From NCBI GenBank assembly GCA_003194495.1, contig PQXE01000026.1, forward strand, positions 1 through 44,811: DNA of 44,811 nt. Reading direction: 5' to 3'. The notes under the pieces were generated by a model. It was not told the origin of the DNA. It made no database searches and saw nothing but the letters and a program-made list of their open reading frames with translations. Shown here one piece after another: positions 24,404 through 33,500 of the stretch; the first letter of the stretch is position 1; every line of letters starts with the position of its first letter. A program made the translations under genes and the position numbers. The DNA is from Deltaproteobacteria bacterium. GTDB taxonomy: Bacteria > Desulfobacterota > Dissulfuribacteria > Dissulfuribacterales > UBA3076.

Positions 24404-27135
24404 GCATCAATAAACTTTTTACCTGGTTTGATGTAGAAACGGCTATTCTACGCAAGAGATTTGCAGGTTTGTGGCCCGAGGGAATGATTGGCGTGAGCGT
24501 TTATCCAGATGGTGCCGAAGTACGGATCAGTTCTTCAGAAGATGAAGAGAAAGCTTCCTCTAATTTCCAGGAATGGTTTGGCAAAAGGTACGACCAGAAA
24601 AATAGAAAAATATATTTAGAGGCTCCAGTTGATCAATCCCGCACTTTTCAAGTAACATTTGAAGTGGAAGCTGAGGGAAAACCACTTGCAGCAAAAGTGA
24701 GGCCAAGCTTTGCTAACTTCAGTCTTTTACCTCCTGCAGAAGAAGGCGATCTCCCCAATGTCAAACAGGTTAGCGCTCCAGATGTTTTCCCTGAAGATTT
24801 TCCTCCGGTATTTGCATTTTATTCTTTTAAGGGTGGTGTAGGCCGTACTATCCATTTGATTTCCCTGATCAAGGCGCTGAGCGAACAGGAGCCTCCAAAA
24901 CGGGTCTTAATTGTAGATGCAGATCTTGAGGCCCCCGGTCTTACATGGTGGGGCATGGATCAACTTGGAATTTTTGAAATCTCCTTTTTGGACTTACTGG
25001 CATTAACTCACTATGATGATTCAGAAAACCATCAAGTTTCCCTCTCAATTGCTGAAGAACGTATAAGGCAGCAACCCCTTATTTTCAAATTGGAAAAGAC
25101 AAAAAAAGAGCACTTTTTCCTGCCCGCATTTCGTGAGATCGATCAGCTTTTGAGGATGCCACTCCGGCCCGAGCATCTAACTCGAGAGATAGGACAAGAA
25201 TGGATTGTTGCCGATATTCTATCAAAGCTTGGCAAGAAACTGGAGGTCGAAGCAGTAATCGTAGATTTGAGAGCCGGCCTCAGCGAATTGGCCAGTCCAT
25301 TGTTATTTGATCCTCGTGTTACAAAAGTCCTGGTTACAACAACTTCGGGGCAATCTATTGAAGGTACAAAGCTTGTGCTAAATCAGAGCAAAAAAATCTC
25401 TTATGCCCTTAAGACCAAACCGCCAGAGTATAATAGCATCACAACACCAACAGTTGTAATGTCAATGATTCAAGAAGAGATCAGATATTCCCCGGCCATT
25501 GAAAAAATAAGAGAAGAAATAACAGAACTATTATTAGCTGGTGATAAAGAAAGCTCTGAACAATTATTGGGAAAAGAAATTTTGCGGGAAAGCCTGTTTG
25601 ATCAGAAACTAATCCATTTGGAAAATCTCGAAAAAACATTGGATAAGCTCAGAGGAACTGATATGCAAACTTTAATGGCATCCCTTGCCGATGAATGGCT
25701 TCCTTCAAAACAGCTTGTTCCCGAGACTTTTGAAAAGAAGGAAGAGCATATCAGCCACCTAGAAATATTGAAGCAAACAGGTAAAGAATATGAGTATGCT
25801 GAATCAGGAAAAGGTGAAAAATTCCTTGGCATTCAAGCCTTGAAATCTCTTGCGCAAAAATTCAGGACTACTGCGCCAATTGCGGTCATTATGGGATCAA
25901 AGGGTTCTGGAAAAACATTTATGTATGTTCAGCTCGCGCGTCTTAAAACATGGAACGAATTCTTAAAAATGTTTGGCCTTAAAGGGATTGGGAAGGGCTT
26001 TATGTGGCCGCTTATTGAATCGGTAAACCTGCAAGATCAAGCAAAGAAAATTATCAGAAACTGCCATGAATACACAGGTAAAGAGTTGCCAGATATCGTT
26101 TTTAATCTACTCAAACAGTCTGATATTAAGGATTCTATCTACGGCAGGCTGGAAGCTAAAGAAACAGGTGAGACTGTATGGAAAAATTTTTGGCTAAGAA
26201 TAATGTCTGATTCAATGTCATGCAGGGAACAAAAAGATCCATTAACTGCTATGCAAAACACCTTGCAAGAAAAAAATGAACAGGTTGTATTCCAAATTGA
26301 TGGGCTTGAAGACATTTTCCAGAATGTGGGCAAGGATCCGGTCCAGCAGACAGCAATAAGGGCATTGTGCCAGGGAGTAACAAACGCATTAAGGGAATTG
26401 CCTGATAATAGAATAGGTCTTCTTATATTTATTAGAAAAGATTTAGTTAAGTCAGCCATAAGGCAGAATTTTGGGCAATTTGAGGCCCTTTATAAAACTT
26501 TTGAATTAAGATGGAATCCAGAAGAAGCCCTGAGGTTGGTTGCATGGTTGGTAAGCGGAGCAGCCCAGTTGGATGACTACATTAGATTTGATTCAGTCGA
26601 AGATGCTCCAAGGAGCCAAATAGAAGAAGAATTAATCAAGGTGTGGGGCCTGAAGCTTGGAAAACCTACATCACGCGAGGCTTATACAGCCAACTGGGTT
26701 ATTGCAGCTCTATCTGATTTCTGGGGTCAATTGCAGGCTCGGGATGTAGTGCGCTTGATACGTTTTGCCAGCGAAAAGGCATTACAACAGAAAGAGTACC
26801 CTGGAAGGTTGTTACCTCCCTTTGCTATCAAAAACGCACTTGATCCATGTAGCGAAAAAAAGGTCGAAGAAATTCAAGATGAAGTATCTTCTTTGGAGGA
26901 TATCTTTGCAAAATTTAAAAAGGTTCCAGAGGATAAAAGGCGAATTCCTTTTGACAGGGACGAGTTCAATTTAACCGCTGAAGAAATTGACCAACTTGAA
27001 AAACTGGGGATTGTTACCAAAGAGAGTGGTAAGTACTATATGCCTGAGATTTTTCGGCGGGGTTTGGGCTTTGGATATTTGGGCGGCGCCCGGCCCAAGG
27101 TTTTATCTTTGTTGAAGAAATCGCTTAGAGGATAA
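24400..27135 (+). CDS. Dual P-loop ATPase: ParA/MinD-like plus STAND/AAA-like
   Basis: A 911-aa protein. After about 135 N-terminal residues of unknown fold comes FYSFKGGVGRT (deviant Walker A of ParA/MinD type, Lys144 and Thr150) with LIVDADLEAPGL as the following Asp motif. A second, separate P-loop IMGSKGSGKT (Gly499-Thr506) is followed by the Walker B-like VVFQIDGLEDIF (about 629-640) and a C-terminal winged-helix-like region (LTAEEIDQLEKLGIVTKESG). Similar KGGVGR ATPases accompany helicase-methylase operons; I recall the Hma (helicase, methylase, ATPase) type, not verified here. Start overlaps the HEPN-like gene by 4 bases. It may sense infection or assemble the complex; this is inference. 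Confidence 0.82.
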   Translation: MSINKLFTWFDVETAILRKRFAGLWPEGMIGVSVYPDGAEVRISSSEDEEKASSNFQEWFGKRYDQKNRKIYLEAPVDQSRTFQVTFEVEAEGKPLAAKVRPSFANFSLLPPAEEGDLPNVKQVSAPDVFPEDFPPVFAFYSFKGGVGRTIHLISLIKALSEQEPPKRVLIVDADLEAPGLTWWGMDQLGIFEISFLDLLALTHYDDSENHQVSLSIAEERIRQQPLIFKLEKTKKEHFFLPAFREIDQLLRMPLRPEHLTREIGQEWIVADILSKLGKKLEVEAVIVDLRAGLSELASPLLFDPRVTKVLVTTTSGQSIEGTKLVLNQSKKISYALKTKPPEYNSITTPTVVMSMIQEEIRYSPAIEKIREEITELLLAGDKESSEQLLGKEILRESLFDQKLIHLENLEKTLDKLRGTDMQTLMASLADEWLPSKQLVPETFEKKEEHISHLEILKQTGKEYEYAESGKGEKFLGIQALKSLAQKFRTTAPIAVIMGSKGSGKTFMYVQLARLKTWNEFLKMFGLKGIGKGFMWPLIESVNLQDQAKKIIRNCHEYTGKELPDIVFNLLKQSDIKDSIYGRLEAKETGETVWKNFWLRIMSDSMSCREQKDPLTAMQNTLQEKNEQVVFQIDGLEDIFQNVGKDPVQQTAIRALCQGVTNALRELPDNRIGLLIFIRKDLVKSAIRQNFGQFEALYKTFELRWNPEEALRLVAWLVSGAAQLDDYIRFDSVEDAPRSQIEEELIKVWGLKLGKPTSREAYTANWVIAALSDFWGQLQARDVVRLIRFASEKALQQKEYPGRLLPPFAIKNALDPCSEKKVEEIQDEVSSLEDIFAKFKKVPEDKRRIPFDRDEFNLTAEEIDQLEKLGIVTKESGKYYMPEIFRRGLGFGYLGGARPKVLSLLKKSLRG

Positions 27136-27287
27136 ATCAGTGTTCAGATAAGCTTGATCGAGCAGTGAACGAATGTGAATCAAGACCATAAAGAAATGCC
27201 TTTTCATTAATCCCTGTACAGATTCCATGCTGCTGAGCAGCCACTTTGTTACCCCTTCGAACGATCTAAGTTGGGGAGATGAAAACC

Positions 27288-27506
27288 ATGAAGCATATTT
27301 GTCCGAATTGTGAAAAAATAACCAATGTTCAACATATCAAAACTGACGAAGATATTACTATTAAGGGTAAGAGGATAAATGTTCCTGTTGAATACTATAG
27401 GTGCCTGGAATGCGGCGGTGAGTTTGATGACCCCAAATCAAACCATGATCCTTTGGCTATTGCATACAAGGAATATCGCCGCAGCCATGCAACCGGCCCT
27501 GTTTAA
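27288..27506 (+). CDS. YgiT-type zinc-finger protein, probably truncated antitoxin-like
   Basis: A 72-aa protein with CPNC near the N-terminus and CLEC about 38 residues later, the four-cysteine zinc site of YgiT/MqsA-type antitoxins, followed by the DPLAIAYKEYRRSHA stretch that normally leads into a C-terminal HTH domain. Here the frame ends just there, so the DNA-binding half is missing. I chose the ATG at 27288 because GGGGAG (27273-27278) lies 9 bases before it; the ATG at 27279 is too close. No MqsR-type toxin is adjacent. It may be a remnant or a zinc-finger-only protein. Confidence 0.6.
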   Translation: MKHICPNCEKITNVQHIKTDEDITIKGKRINVPVEYYRCLECGGEFDDPKSNHDPLAIAYKEYRRSHATGPV

Positions 27507-27578
27507 AAATGAGGCATCTTGTTGAGATGTTAAGAATGACTTAAAGGGGCGGTATTTTGCAGACAAGGAGATAATCAA

Positions 27579-27923
27579 ATGAGAACGCTTTCAGAATGGC
27601 CCCATGGGATACTGGACAAAAAGCTGTTAGAAAAATGCCGCGATGTTGTGGCTGGTATAGAACCTGAGGCAGAGGTCTTTCTGTACGGATCACGCGCGAG
27701 AGGAGAGGCTGGACCGGATTCTGACTATGATATCTTTATTTTGGTAAATCGGGCGCTTACACGAGAACTTGAAGATAAGATCAGTTTTGCTCTTTATGAT
27801 CTGGAGTATGAATCTGATGTTATCTTGAGTGTGCACATTTATGAAAAAAGTTTCTTTCAAAGCCCGTTGGGTCAGGTTATGCCGCTTTTTAACAATGTTA
27901 GAACTGAAGGGGTCCGCATATGA
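27579..27923 (+). CDS. MNT-type nucleotidyltransferase (antitoxin of HEPN/MNT pair)
   Basis: A 114-aa minimal nucleotidyltransferase with GSRARG (37-42) and DSDYD (47-51), giving the two catalytic carboxylates; the third is expected in the strand ESDVILSVHI. In HEPN/MNT modules such proteins neutralise the HEPN toxin by adding AMP to it. AAGGAG lies about 8 bases upstream of the ATG. The HEPN gene starts within its stop codon (4-base overlap, ATGA), the normal layout for these pairs. Confidence 0.85.
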   Translation: MRTLSEWPHGILDKKLLEKCRDVVAGIEPEAEVFLYGSRARGEAGPDSDYDIFILVNRALTRELEDKISFALYDLEYESDVILSVHIYEKSFFQSPLGQVMPLFNNVRTEGVRI

Positions 27924-28324
27924 ACGACGCGGAAATAACCCTGATAAGCTACCGCATGGATCGGTCTAAAGAGGCATTATCTGCCGCAAGATTGATGTAT
28001 GAGAAAGGCCACTATAATGATGCGGTGAACCGTCTTTACTATTCTTGCTTCTATGCAATAATAGCCCTTTTGGCAACAGAAGGGGTTCATCCGAGTAAAC
28101 ATACTGCGGTACGGGCTTTTTTGAATAAGAATTGGATAAAGACCGGCAAGCTTTCAAAAGAAACGGGACGGTTATACAACACGCTTTTCGATAGACGAGA
28201 AAAGGGAGACTATGGAGATTACTTTCGATTCAATGCAGAGGATGTGGCGGATTGGCTGAAGAGAGTTGAAAAGGCCATTGAAGAAATTTTTCAAGTAATA
28301 GAAAAGCAATTGTCCGATTCTTGA
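27920..28324 (+). CDS. HEPN-domain protein, partner of the MNT protein
   Basis: A 134-aa helical protein with the HEPN signature YDNDAVNRLYYSCFYAI-like segment (here HYNDAVNRLYYSCFYAIIA), then HPSKHTAVRAFLNKNWIKTG and the DRREKGDYGDY segment, all typical of HEPN proteins paired with minimal nucleotidyltransferases. HEPN proteins of this sort are RNases or RNA-binding; no unambiguous R-x4-6-H motif is seen. Translationally coupled to the MNT gene. The pair forms a toxin-antitoxin-like module at the downstream edge of the defence operon. Confidence 0.85.
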   Translation: MNDAEITLISYRMDRSKEALSAARLMYEKGHYNDAVNRLYYSCFYAIIALLATEGVHPSKHTAVRAFLNKNWIKTGKLSKETGRLYNTLFDRREKGDYGDYFRFNAEDVADWLKRVEKAIEEIFQVIEKQLSDS

Positions 28325-28356
28325 ACAAAAATTTCACAAAACCAAGGGAATATACA

Positions 28357-28480
28357 GCATCCTTCATTTTGTAGTCTACACTTTTTCAACATATACGGAT
28401 GCCAGCCATTAGCCGTTAGCTATTAGGTAAAAACTTTGTATAAAAACGGACTGTTAAGCTAAAACCTAACGGCTAACTGC
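28357..28480 (+). repeat. Dispersed repeat, copy 1 (second copy inverted at 38738-38865)
   Basis: About 124 bases, beginning GCATCCTTCATTTTGTAGTC and including AGCCATTAGCCGTTAGC and AAGCTAAAACCTAACGGC, recur in reverse complement at 38738-38865 with a small number of differences and gaps. The unit has internal complementary pieces (GCATCC...GGATGC; TTAGCC...GGCTAA). It does not encode anything. Confidence 0.75.
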
Positions 28481-28600
28481 ACGAACAACTAAACCTCGTC
28501 CAAACATGTATGACCATGTCAGACATACAATGAAAAGCAAGGAAGCAAAAACAAGGTCAGTCTTTTTGGATTAACCGAATATTTACTTCCCTTAGAGGTA

Positions 28601-28707
28601 CTTGCAAAAATGCAAAAATTGCACCTCGCTTCAAATCGAGCATAATAATTTCAGTAGGTTATATATGTCTTGATAATAGAAAAGTGCAAAAATTGCATTT
28701 TTGCAAG
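28601..28707. repeat. Perfect 24-bp inverted repeat, MITE-like or large hairpin
   Basis: Positions 28601-28624 and 28684-28707 are perfect reverse complements (both arms contain TGCAAAAATTGCA-type sequence), separated by 59 bases with no coding potential. The arms are AT-rich with A-runs, so this could be a short transposon-derived element or a regulatory hairpin. It ends 62 bases before the start of the AAA+ ATPase gene. No convincing target duplication is visible. Confidence 0.8.
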
Positions 28708-28769
28708 AGGCTCCTTAGGATATTTTTTCTTATAAGATAGATGTATCAGTATCGATATCGAGGTTGACG

Positions 28770-29750
28770 ATGGCCAGTGCAGAACAGATAAAAGCGCTTC
28801 TGAAGTCACATATAGAAGGAGATAATTCCCGTTTCTTCTCTGTGGCGATGCAGATGGCGGCTCATGAAGCAAAACTTGGGCATGGCAAACTCGCTCGAGA
28901 ATTACGGGCCATTATTGATGAGGCGAAAAAGAAGAGGTATGCCGTCCCCTCACTCAAACCTGTGCCTATTGCCCAGCCACATGGTGAACTTTCAACTCTT
29001 TTAGAGGCCTCATATCCGAAACTCCGGTTATCAGACATGGTCTTGGATTCCGACATTCAGGAGCGTCTGACCAGATTAATCAAAGAACAGCGGCAAATAA
29101 CCAAAATCCGGGCTCATGGCCTTTCACCACGAAGAAAATTGCTTTTTATCGGCCCACCCGGGACGGGAAAGACCATGTCGGCAAATGTGCTGGCTGGGGA
29201 ATTGGGGCTTCCTCTGTTCCTCGTTCGCCTGGACAGCCTCATTACGAAATACATGGGTGAGACTGCTGCCAAGTTGAGACTAATTTTCGATGCCATTGTT
29301 CAATCCCGGGGCGTCTATCTGTTTGACGAATTCGATTCAATAGGATCTCGACGTGGACAGATCAATGATGTAGGGGAAATACGCCGGGTTCTTAACAGCT
29401 TTCTACAAATGATAGAGCAGGATGATTCGGACAGCATCATATTAGCTGCGACAAATCATCCTGATATCTTGGATTATGCATTGTTCCGACGGTTTGATGA
29501 TGTTATTGAATACAAGCTGCCTGAGCGCAAATTCATGGTCAAATTACTTAAGACCAAGCTGGCGGACTTCAACAAAGCGCAGATCCAATGGGAAAAACTT
29601 TCCGATCTAGCAATCGGTTTGAGTCATGCAGATATTACCCGAGCATGTGAGGATGCCATCAAAGATGCTGTTATTCATGACCGGGACGGACTTACCACCA
29701 AGGATATCATGAAGCCGTTATCGGAACGAAAGGCAATCCGGAACAAATAA
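28770..29750 (+). CDS. AAA+ ATPase of an ATPase/subtilase pair
   Basis: A 326-aa AAA+ protein: helical N-terminal region with QMAAHEAKLGHGKLARELR, Walker A GPPGTGKT (128-135), Walker B VYLFDEFD (Asp186, Glu187), sensor 1 AATNH and arginine-finger segment LFRRFDD, then a helical lid with SHADITRACEDAI. This type of ATPase is regularly followed by a large S8 (subtilisin-like) peptidase gene. Here only decayed parts of that gene follow, so the ATPase is orphaned. GAGG lies about 6 bases before ATG 28770; a TTG six bases earlier is less likely. It probably belonged to a stress or defence module, but its function alone is unclear. Confidence 0.85.
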   Translation: MASAEQIKALLKSHIEGDNSRFFSVAMQMAAHEAKLGHGKLARELRAIIDEAKKKRYAVPSLKPVPIAQPHGELSTLLEASYPKLRLSDMVLDSDIQERLTRLIKEQRQITKIRAHGLSPRRKLLFIGPPGTGKTMSANVLAGELGLPLFLVRLDSLITKYMGETAAKLRLIFDAIVQSRGVYLFDEFDSIGSRRGQINDVGEIRRVLNSFLQMIEQDDSDSIILAATNHPDILDYALFRRFDDVIEYKLPERKFMVKLLKTKLADFNKAQIQWEKLSDLAIGLSHADITRACEDAIKDAVIHDRDGLTTKDIMKPLSERKAIRNK

Positions 29751-29751
29751 T

Positions 29752-30480
29752 ATCCGTGTTGTAGAATATTCCCTTTTGGTCCATTCCGCAGAGTGGACTG
29801 AGGCAATGCAGGACAGCTTGCAGCCTTTAAACACTGAGAACAAATATGAGCAGCTTCTCCGTTATTGCGGATTTGGGGTGCCGAACCTTCAAGAGGCCAT
29901 GTGGAGCGCACGGAATTCGTTAACACTCATTGCTCAGGATTCCTTGCAGCCATTTGACAAAAAACAATCCAGGTATGTGACACGAGATATCAACTTGCAT
30001 ACAATTCCGTGGCCGAAGGAAGTATTGCAGGATTTAGGCGAAATCCGCTGGACTGGTACGGCCGCCGAATTGGCAGAGAGAGGTTATATCGCAGTATACC
30101 CAGTCATTGGCTGGTCAGCAATTCTCATTATGGCTTTTTGCTTAGATTTCAGCAAGATATAAGATGTTACCTTGTCTGCTCAAAAAACCACGATCTCGTA
30201 AAATCATCCAAAAGCGCCGATTTTCTTTGATTTGTGATTTTTGTATAAAATCTCAGGATTTTTCCGTAGAGTTATAATCTATTGAAATCAATGATATATT
30301 TGACCTATTTCCATAATTAGAATTGCTGTTGGCTGGTGGCGTGAGCGTCACCATTTAGAAAGATGGAGTAAGCGCGCTCGTTACTCATTAGTTGTTTCAA
30401 TAAGAACCCCTGAAGAGGATATTGATCTCTATACTCCTGTGGTAAATATGATTAGACCACAAATTGAGGTAACATTTTAG
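29752..30480 (+). pseudogene. S8 family (subtilisin-like) peptidase gene, three-fold damaged
   Basis: Only C-terminal pieces of the peptidase remain. The frame starts directly after the ATPase stop with LLVHSAEWTEAM, the segment that normally follows the catalytic serine region, so the N-terminal part with the Asp/His/Ser triad is deleted. It continues through CGFGVPNLQEAMWSARN and PWPKEVLQDLGEI, then jumps to RWTGTAAELAERGYIAVYPV, an apparent in-frame internal deletion. A 213-bp MITE then interrupts the gene; removing it and one 9-bp duplicate restores YPVIGWWRERHHLERW and the C-terminus through IEVTF at 30480. The product cannot be an active protease. Confidence 0.88.
30116..30328. mobile_element. 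213-bp MITE with 9-bp target duplication
   Basis: Ends are inverted repeats: CAGCAATTCTCATTATGG at the left and the complement of CAGCAATTCTAATTATGG at the right (17 of 18 match). It is flanked by perfect 9-bp direct repeats TTGGCTGGT at 30107-30115 and 30329-30337. Excision of the element plus one repeat restores the peptidase reading frame exactly. It is AT-rich and encodes nothing. The parent transposon family is not identified. Confidence 0.92.
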
Positions 30481-30513
30481 CGTAACCTATCTTTAAATTC
30501 CTTCCGGCGGAAT

Positions 30514-33500
30514 ATGTCAATGAAAATGAGACACCTTTTGTCCAAAATTAGAGTACATTTGACTCACTCGTCAACGCAACCAAATAAGAGGCAATACTTT
30601 CTTTTTGTTTATACCATTTGGTTCATTTTAATCGTACCTACGATCATCTGGGCAGATGTAAACCGCTTGAAATACCAGGCTGAAGGAAACTACTTGGTTG
30701 TGGAAGTGTTGGACGACGATCTGATTCACTTCGAATATGGGAGGGGGTTAGGGCCTGGCACTGACAAGCCAATTACGACAACAGACATGGTGTGTAATAA
30801 AGACGACCAAGTTCCTTCCGCTGTGTGTAAAACTGATTTTCAAGGGCCAACAGAGTTTAGTGACAAGGGGAGTGGAGTTATCGAAACCAAAGATATTCGA
30901 TTAGAGATCGACACGAGCAACCTGTTTGTCTCCGTAATCGATAAGACAAAACACAATCTGCGGTTGACCACTATCAGGCCTTTGAATCTTCACCAGGGTT
31001 TTAAGGGATTGATTGCTACTCGAAGTGAGGAACTGGATATATACGGCCTTGGACAGCAGTTCGTGGAACCGGGCAACAGTGACATTGATTGGGATGGCAG
31101 GGTACGCGAAGGAGGGGACTTCGGCAACGTCATGACAGGCTTTAACGGAGGGGCGAACGGGAATACTCAGATCCCAATCATGTATGCAGTCAATGGCGCA
31201 ACCTTTGAAAATTACGCCTTGTTTCTGGATAACAAATATAGACATAGATGGGACTTCACCAGTTCGTCACTATGGAAAGTGGAGATGTCCGGTGATCAAA
31301 TAAGGTTTTATTTCATGACCGGCCCTGATCTACAGGATCTAAGAAAAGACTATATGGAACTGGTAGGTCATCCTCTGGTGCCGCCCAAGAAGATGTTTGG
31401 ATTATGGGTATCTGAATATGGCTATGATAACTGGGCTGAATTAGATGGTAAGCTCAGTACATTACGCAAAAACAGATTTCCTTTGGATGGGTTCGTGCTC
31501 GACTTGCAGTGGTTTGGTGGGATCATCGGTTGTTCAGACAATACCAAAATGGGCTCTCTTACTTTTGACGAGGAAAACTTTCCGGATCCTGAGAAAAAAA
31601 TCAATGACTTGAGAGATAATGAAGGTATCGGAATCATGTTGATAGAAGAGGCCTATGTGGGCAGGGCTATTCCCGAGCATACTGATCTGCATACCCGTGG
31701 ATGTCTGGTAAAAGACCGTCCCGGAGGTACTGACCCAACCTACTTGACCGGCAACTGCTGGTGGGGGAAAGGCGGGATGATAGATTATACTAATGATTCT
31801 TGCAGCGACTACTGGCACCACAACAAACGGCACCCCTTGATCGAAAAGGGAATCATTGGTCACTGGACCGATCTTGGAGAACCTGAGATGTTTAATCCAG
31901 GCGGTGGATATGCCGCTGGAACGCACGCTGACGCCCACAATATTTTTAACTTCAGATGGATTCGTGGAATCTATAAGGGGTATGTCAGTAATAATGAAGA
32001 ACTGAGACCTTTTATGATGTCGCGATCCGGTACTGCCGGTATCCAGCGCTTTGGAGCAGCAATGTGGTCAGGAGACATAGCATCCAGATTGAGTAGTCTT
32101 GCTGCCCATGCTGCTAATCAAATGCACATGTCCTTGTCTGGAATCGATTATTATGGTGCAGACATAGGGGGTTTCCATCGTAACCTGGAAGGTGATCTAG
32201 ATGAAATGTACACTCAATGGTACGCCTACGGAATGATGTTCGACACCCCTGGCAGACCTCATGTCGAAAACTTGTGTAACTGCAAAGAAACCGCTCCAGA
32301 CCGGATCGGGGATCTCAAGAGCAACCTCGAAAATACACGTTTGAGATATAGATTAATTCCCTATTTGTATTCACTGGCACATCGTGCTTACCTCTTTGGT
32401 GAACCATTGATGCCACCTCTGGTATTTTACTACCAGAGTGACAACAATGTACGAAACATGGGCCATGAAAAAATGATAGGGCGCAATTTATTGGCTGCCA
32501 TTGCTGCAAAACATGGTGAAGTAGAGCGTGATGTATATCTGCCTAAGGGTACATGGATTGATTACTACACGAATAAGAGGATTAACAGCGTAGGACAATG
32601 GATAACTGATGTTCCGGTGTTTCGCAACGACATATTTAGACTTCCTCTCTATGCACGCGAAGGTGCGATCATACCATTGATGCTCGTGGATGACAAAACA
32701 ATGAATGCAACAGGTAAACGCAGCGATCGCAATGTATATAACGAAATGATTGTAAAAGTCTTTGCTTTTGATCTGGTAGGTGAAAATGAAAGCAAATTTA
32801 TTCTATTTGAAGACGATGGAGAAACTATCGAATATCAAAATGGCGATTACCGAACTGCCAATATTTCTCAAAAGAGAACAGGCAACAGCATTACGGTAAC
32901 AGTACATGGCTCTTCCGGTACGTTTAATGGCGCACCTGACTCACGGAACAATTTGATCGAACTTGTAGTAGGCAACCGCGAGCACGCCAGAATCGTGACC
33001 CTGAACGGTGAGAGTTTGACCGAACATACGACACTTAGTGACTTTGAGGCAGCAAGTTCTGGTTGGATCAACTCAGGAATGAACACCATTAAGGCCAAAT
33101 CCGGCGTCATGAGAGTCGATAGCGCAAAGGAGTTCGCTTTCACCCTGCGTGAGACGCTCCCCTGTACTAGTGAATTCGATTCTATCTCGGTACCAGTTGG
33201 AGGTAATGCCTGGAACCCTGCTGATCCGGATCGAACCTTATCCTGTAAAGAAGGAAAGATCTGGACAGGCCGGATTATGATGTGTAATGAGGAATACAAA
33301 TTTGCTGCCAATGGTTCCTGGAGGGTAAATTGGGGTTCTGACGGTAAACAAGATGGGCCCAATTTCCAGCCGCTTAAAGATTCAGGCATTTATGATGTAA
33401 CTTTTGATGAAGATGAACCGGCAAATCCTGTCTTCACTCCTGTGAATCTAGACCCAACTATCTGTGGTGTATCGGCTAATTTCATCTGCGACAATGGGCA

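Noticed and set aside
11810..27135. Calling the locus a canonical class 1 DISARM
   Set aside because: No phospholipase D-type DrmC, no separate DrmB, different gene order, and an extra dual-P-loop ATPase; the similarity is partial.
27136..27287. RNA gene or terminator between the ATPase and the zinc-finger gene
   Set aside because: No cloverleaf, stable hairpin or T-run could be found in this 150-base gap.
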